Source: an uncultured Thermoanaerobacteraceae bacterium
Lineage (GTDB): Bacteria; Bacillota; DSM-12270; Thermacetogeniales; Thermacetogeniaceae
DNA length: 8,293 nt
Direction of reading: 5' to 3'
Assembly: GCA_937914965.1 (NCBI GenBank)
Contig: CALGIY010000163.1
Span: 1-8,293, forward strand
Part shown: in pieces, positions 5,391 through 8,293 of the stretch
Layout of the letters: each line of letters starts with the position of its first letter
How positions within the stretch are numbered: the stretch's first letter is position 1
Program-made: the position numbers and the translations under genes
The notes under the pieces: generated by a model
Seen by the model: the letters and a program-made list of their open reading frames with translations, nothing else
What the model was told of the DNA's origin: nothing
Database searches by the model: none

Positions 5391-5407
5391 TTGAGTGCTG
5401 GTTTTTT
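5379..5407 (+). terminator. Attenuator terminator of the trpE leader
   Basis: ACCAGTGCT (5379-5387) pairs with AGTGCTGGT (5394-5402) over the 6-nt loop TATTTG: nine pairs with two G-U, then TTTTTT (5402-5407). The 3' arm, T-run and flank (5389-5413) are identical over 25 nt to 4305-4329 of the aroF leader. It ends 47 nt before the trpE start codon. Confidence 0.88.
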
Positions 5408-5415
5408 GTATTTTG

Positions 5416-5437
5416 GGGGTTCTGCGAGCCTGACCCC
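5416..5437 (+). promoter_or_regulatory. Small hairpin just upstream of the trpE ribosome binding site
   Basis: GGGGTT (5416-5421) pairs with GACCCC (5432-5437), six pairs with one G-U, ending 4 nt before the GGAGGTGAG ribosome binding site at 5442. It is the counterpart of the hairpin at 4332-4380. It could influence ribosome access, but I see no pairing that directly covers the binding site. Confidence 0.35.
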
Positions 5438-5454
5438 GATTGGAGGTGAGAATA

Positions 5455-6939
5455 ATGGTGTTTCCGAGTAGAGAGGAATACCAGAAGGTAGCAGCAAGGT
5501 ACGGGATTGTGCCGGTTTGGGAGGAGGTGTCTGTTGATCTGGAGACTCCCATCTCCATCTTTAAAAAGGCAGCTGAGGGGGAGTTTGCCTATCTGCTGGA
5601 GAGTGTGGAGGGTGGTGAGCAGGTGGCTCGCTATTCTTTGATCGGTTTTGACCCTTTTATTATCTATAAGGCAAAGGGGGATCATCTGGATGTCACTGCT
5701 CATGGCTGCCGGTCACATTTAACTGGTGATCCTTTAGAACATCTAAAAGAGCTGATGGCCTCTCTGCGGGCAGCACCTCTGCCTGGTAAGCAGCGCTTCT
5801 GGGGTGGGGCAGTGGGATACTTCGGTTATGACCTGTTTCGCCATTTTGAAACCATTCCGGAGGTTGCCCGGGATGACCTGGACCTTCCTGACTGTTTTTT
5901 TGTCCTTACTAAGGTTGTTCTGATCTATGACCATGTTACACACCGCCTGCAGATTGTTGCTTTGGTGCCTGTAGAAAGCAATCCTAAAGGGGCCTATGAT
6001 CAGTCTCTTGCAGCTATTCAGGGGGTCATTGAGCAGTTGCGCAGCAGTCTGCCTTCTGAGGATGCTGTATCCTCACAGCCTTTCACCACTCTTGTTCCTA
6101 ATATGACCAGAGAAGAGTATCTCGAGAAGGTGCGGCGTGCCAAAGAATACATCAGTGCTGGGGATGTCCAACAGGTAGTTCTTTCCCAGCGTTTTCGGTG
6201 TCCGACCACAAGTGACCCGTTCTCCATTTACCGGATGCTGCGTTCTTTAAATCCCTCACCTTATATGTACTACCTGAAATTTGGGGGCACCTACCTGATC
6301 GGGTCTTCCCCAGAAATGCTGGTTCGAGTGGAAAATGGCAGTGTGGAGACCCACCCTATCGCGGGTACCCGCCGGCGCGGTGCTAATTCATCCGCTGATG
6401 AACTCCTGGCTCGGGAACTGCATGGGGACCCTAAGGAGCGGGCCGAGCATGAGATGCTGGTGGAGCTGGGGAAGGCTGACTTTGAAAAGGTCTGTGCATC
6501 CGGGTCGGTGCGGGTTACCAAATTCCTGGATGTCGAGTATTACTCCCATGTGATGCACTTGGTTTCCCATGTGCGGGGCATGCTCGCTCCAGGCGAGGAC
6601 ATCTTTGATGCTTTTCGTGCGTGTTTTCCCGCTGGAACGGTTTCTGGCGCCCCGAGGAAGAGAGCACTGCAGATCATCGAGGAACTGGAACCCACAAGGC
6701 GGGGGCCTTACGCTGGGGCAGTTGGTTATTTCAGCTTTCACGGCAACCTGGACTCTTGTATTACTATCAGAACCATTTTGTTCAAGGATGGGGTTGCCTA
6801 TGTACAGGCGGGGGCAGGCATTGTGGCGGGCTCAGAACCGGAGAGGGAGTATGAGGAATGTGTGAACAAGGCACAAGCGCTGCTGCGGTCCCTGGAACTG
6901 GCAGATAGTAAGGAGGGGGCTTTCTATGATGGTGAGTAA
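5455..6939 (+). CDS. trpE: Anthranilate synthase component I
   Basis: Converts chorismate plus ammonia to anthranilate, the committed step to tryptophan, with the ammonia supplied by a TrpG glutamine amidotransferase subunit. The 494-residue length is normal. LLES at residues 47-50 is the tryptophan feedback-site motif of TrpE. The C-terminal chorismate-binding domain shows YLIGSSPEMLVR, HPIAGTRRRG (300-309), HEMLVELGKADFEKV, FPAGTVSGAPRKRA (about 391-404), GAVGYFSFHGNLDSCITIRT and QAGAGIVAGSEPEREYEE. The alanine in PIAGT, where PabB usually has lysine, favours anthranilate over aminodeoxychorismate synthase. The start is ATG 5455, with GGAGGTGAG at 5442-5450; an in-frame TTG at 5440 lies upstream of that site and is rejected. 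trpD follows directly with no trpG between them. Expression should respond to TRAP through the leader at 5315-5407, and activity to tryptophan through the LLES site. Confidence 0.97.
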   Translation: MVFPSREEYQKVAARYGIVPVWEEVSVDLETPISIFKKAAEGEFAYLLESVEGGEQVARYSLIGFDPFIIYKAKGDHLDVTAHGCRSHLTGDPLEHLKELMASLRAAPLPGKQRFWGGAVGYFGYDLFRHFETIPEVARDDLDLPDCFFVLTKVVLIYDHVTHRLQIVALVPVESNPKGAYDQSLAAIQGVIEQLRSSLPSEDAVSSQPFTTLVPNMTREEYLEKVRRAKEYISAGDVQQVVLSQRFRCPTTSDPFSIYRMLRSLNPSPYMYYLKFGGTYLIGSSPEMLVRVENGSVETHPIAGTRRRGANSSADELLARELHGDPKERAEHEMLVELGKADFEKVCASGSVRVTKFLDVEYYSHVMHLVSHVRGMLAPGEDIFDAFRACFPAGTVSGAPRKRALQIIEELEPTRRGPYAGAVGYFSFHGNLDSCITIRTILFKDGVAYVQAGAGIVAGSEPEREYEECVNKAQALLRSLELADSKEGAFYDGE

Positions 6940-6970
6940 TTTACTTCAGAGTGAAAAGAGGGGGAGAGAG

Positions 6971-7993
6971 ATGAAACTTCAAGGGTTGATCGATAAGGTG
7001 GTAAACATGTACCACTTAGCTGAGGGGGAAGCTCAGAGTGCTATGACACTGATTATGAGCGGGGAGGCGACCCCTGCTCAGATTGCTGCCTTGATTACTG
7101 CCCTGCGATTGAAGGGGGAGACGGTGGAGGAGATCACTGGTTTTGCCCGGGCGATGCGGGACTGGGGGAAAAAAATCAGGGCAAACAGGAGATTAGTGGA
7201 CATCGTAGGCACCGGTGGAGACCGGAGATTTACATTTAACATTTCAACTACTACAGCTTTTGTGGCAGCCGGGGCTGGCCTTCCTGTGGCTAAACACGGG
7301 AACCGCTCAGTTTCTAGTAAATGCGGTAGCGCTGATGTTTTAGAGGCATTAGGGGTGAATGTGGCTCTGGCACCAGTGCAGGTGGAGCGCTGCCTGGAGG
7401 AAACCGGTATCTGCTTTCTTTTTGCGCCGGTCTTTCATGAGTCCATGAAAAATGCTGCTGGTCCCCGGCGAGAGATCGGGATCCGCACCGTTTTCAACCT
7501 CCTGGGGCCACTGACCAATCCGGCAGGGGCACAGGTCCAACTGGTGGGTGTCTATGAACCCAACCTGACCGGAGTAATGGCCAGGGTCCTGCGTAGTTTG
7601 GGAGTGGAAAGGGCGATGGTGGTACACGGGGAAGACGGCTTAGATGAGATTACTCATACCGGGAAGACCAGGGTCAGTGAACTGGTAAAGGGTGAGATCA
7701 GGACTTATTACCTGACACCTGAGAACCTCGGTCTGAAGCGGGGGATGCTCGAGGATATCTGCGGCGGTACTGCGGGGGAAAACGCACAGATTACGAAGGA
7801 TGTCTTGAGTGGCCGCCGGGGACCCTGCCGGGATGTGGTTTTGATGAATGCGGCCGCAGCTCTGTTGGTTGGGGAAAAGGTGGAAACGCTCTGTGACGGG
7901 GTGGAGCTCGCAGCACAGGTTATTGACTCCGGGGCGGCTCTGCGAAAGCTGGAAGAACTGGTGGCCTTTACGAAGAGGTGTGTCTTGAGATGA
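6971..7993 (+). CDS. trpD: Anthranilate phosphoribosyltransferase
   Basis: Transfers phosphoribose from PRPP to anthranilate, the second step of the pathway. At 340 residues it is a normal stand-alone enzyme, not fused to TrpG. It has a helical N-terminal dimer domain, then the PRPP loop DIVGTGGDRR (GTGGD 80-84), FNISTTTAF, KHGNRSVSSKCGSADVLEALG (108-128), NAAGPRREIGIRTVFNLLGPLTNP (161-184) and the acidic metal motif HGEDGLDEIT (about 218-227). Two starts are possible. ATG 6971 has a GAGGGGGAG purine run just upstream and begins where family members begin. ATG 6926 lies 9 nt after AGGAGG (6911-6916) and would add 15 residues and overlap trpE by 14 nt. I prefer 6971 from family length, but 6926 has the better ribosome binding site. 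The stop overlaps the first codon of trpC (ATGA), which implies translational coupling. Confidence 0.96.
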   Translation: MKLQGLIDKVVNMYHLAEGEAQSAMTLIMSGEATPAQIAALITALRLKGETVEEITGFARAMRDWGKKIRANRRLVDIVGTGGDRRFTFNISTTTAFVAAGAGLPVAKHGNRSVSSKCGSADVLEALGVNVALAPVQVERCLEETGICFLFAPVFHESMKNAAGPRREIGIRTVFNLLGPLTNPAGAQVQLVGVYEPNLTGVMARVLRSLGVERAMVVHGEDGLDEITHTGKTRVSELVKGEIRTYYLTPENLGLKRGMLEDICGGTAGENAQITKDVLSGRRGPCRDVVLMNAAAALLVGEKVETLCDGVELAAQVIDSGAALRKLEELVAFTKRCVLR

Positions 7994-8293
7994 CAGGGGG
8001 GTACCCAGTGATTCTGGATCAGATTATAGAAGCCAAACGGGAAGATGTTGCTGTGTACAGGAGCTGTCTACCCCTTCGGGAATTGAAGGGGCGGGCAGCC
8101 AGCATTCCACCTGTCCGGGATTTTGTAGGGGCGGTGCGGCGGGATGGCGTGGGGGCGCGGAAGCAGAAGCGGGAGGAGGGGGGATTATTAGTAAAATTAG
8201 GGGTCAAGTTGATCGCCGAAATTAAAAAAGCCTCCCCCAGCCGCGGCTTGATTTGCCATGGTTTTAACCCACGCCAGAAGCGCCGCGATGACC
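7990..8293 (+). CDS. trpC: Indole-3-glycerol phosphate synthase, N-terminal part (cut by the window end)
   Basis: Closes the indole ring from carboxyphenylamino-deoxyribulose 5-phosphate, the fourth step of the pathway. The visible ~101 codons contain the signature LIAEIKKASPSRGLI (Glu77 and the catalytic-region lysines 79-80), preceded by the usual N-terminal helices VILDQIIEAKREDVAVYR. The link between them is rather long and charged (GARKQKREEGG). ATG 7990 overlaps the trpD stop as ATGA and has GAGGTG (7975-7980) 9 nt upstream. GTG 8008, which begins at the common family N-terminus ILDQII, has AGGGGGG (7995-8001) and is the alternative. The last residues, FNPRQKRRDD, do not fit the family's usual FDP..IA..YE pattern, while the +1 frame reads AAMT, so a frameshift in the last ~15 nt is possible. 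The protein continues beyond the edge. Confidence 0.9.
   Translation, partial: MTGGYPVILDQIIEAKREDVAVYRSCLPLRELKGRAASIPPVRDFVGAVRRDGVGARKQKREEGGLLVKLGVKLIAEIKKASPSRGLICHGFNPRQKRRDD

Larger units (their letters stand above)
5344..5441 (+). repeat. Repeated leader module, copy 2 (trpE)
   Basis: Second copy of the module at 4253-4384, in the same orientation about 1.06-1.09 kb downstream, with aroF between the copies. It is shorter by 34 nt: 7 nt are missing from the antiterminator loop and 27 nt from the stretch after the terminator. Confidence 0.8.

Noticed and set aside
5266..5703. 145-codon minus-strand open frame across the trpE leader and start
   Set aside because: It lies antisense to the attenuator and trpE, has low-complexity composition, and shows no domain.

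Overview
The window reads as chromosomal DNA from a Gram-positive, Firmicutes-type bacterium, most likely a clostridial-class anaerobe (Peptococcaceae or Thermoanaerobacterales type). The reasons are strong purine-rich ribosome binding sites, GTG starts, sigma-A-type promoters, intrinsic terminators, an ISLre2-family insertion sequence, and a tryptophan operon preceded by (G/U)AG-triplet leaders of the kind bound by the TRAP protein (MtrB). No species can be named from the sequence alone.

Left part (1-2547). The 3' end of a NlpC/P60 cell-wall hydrolase gene runs rightwards off the left edge. It converges on a leftward gene for an M20-family metallohydrolase, with intrinsic terminators between them. 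Upstream of the hydrolase, on the same strand, is a SanA/YdcF-like DUF218 membrane protein. A good promoter for the hydrolase overlaps the end of the sanA-like gene.

Middle (2548-4094). An ISLre2-like insertion sequence has imperfect ~23-bp terminal inverted repeats. Its single transposase gene is broken by a frameshift that looks like a 4-bp ACCC tandem duplication. The start region of the transposase can fold into a hairpin over its own ribosome binding site and start codon.

Right part (4110-8293). This is the most interesting region: a tryptophan biosynthesis operon, aroF (DAHP synthase) - trpE - trpD - trpC (cut off by the right edge). A perfect-consensus promoter (TTGACA-17-TATAAT) lies just outside the insertion sequence. 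Two separate copies of a transcription attenuator follow, one ahead of aroF and one ahead of trpE. Each copy has nine regularly spaced (G/U)AG triplets, an antiterminator arm that overlaps the last two triplets, and an overlapping intrinsic terminator. The stems differ between copies at several positions but keep their pairing. The inferred logic is that TRAP loaded with tryptophan wraps the triplets, blocks the antiterminator and lets the terminator form, so excess tryptophan would shut off transcription at two points. The aroF product is a bare catalytic core with no fused regulatory domain, so control of entry into the pathway may rest largely on this RNA switch. TrpE keeps its LLES tryptophan-sensing motif. 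No trpG lies between trpE and trpD, so the glutamine amidotransferase subunit is probably encoded elsewhere and may be shared with folate synthesis, as in Bacillus.
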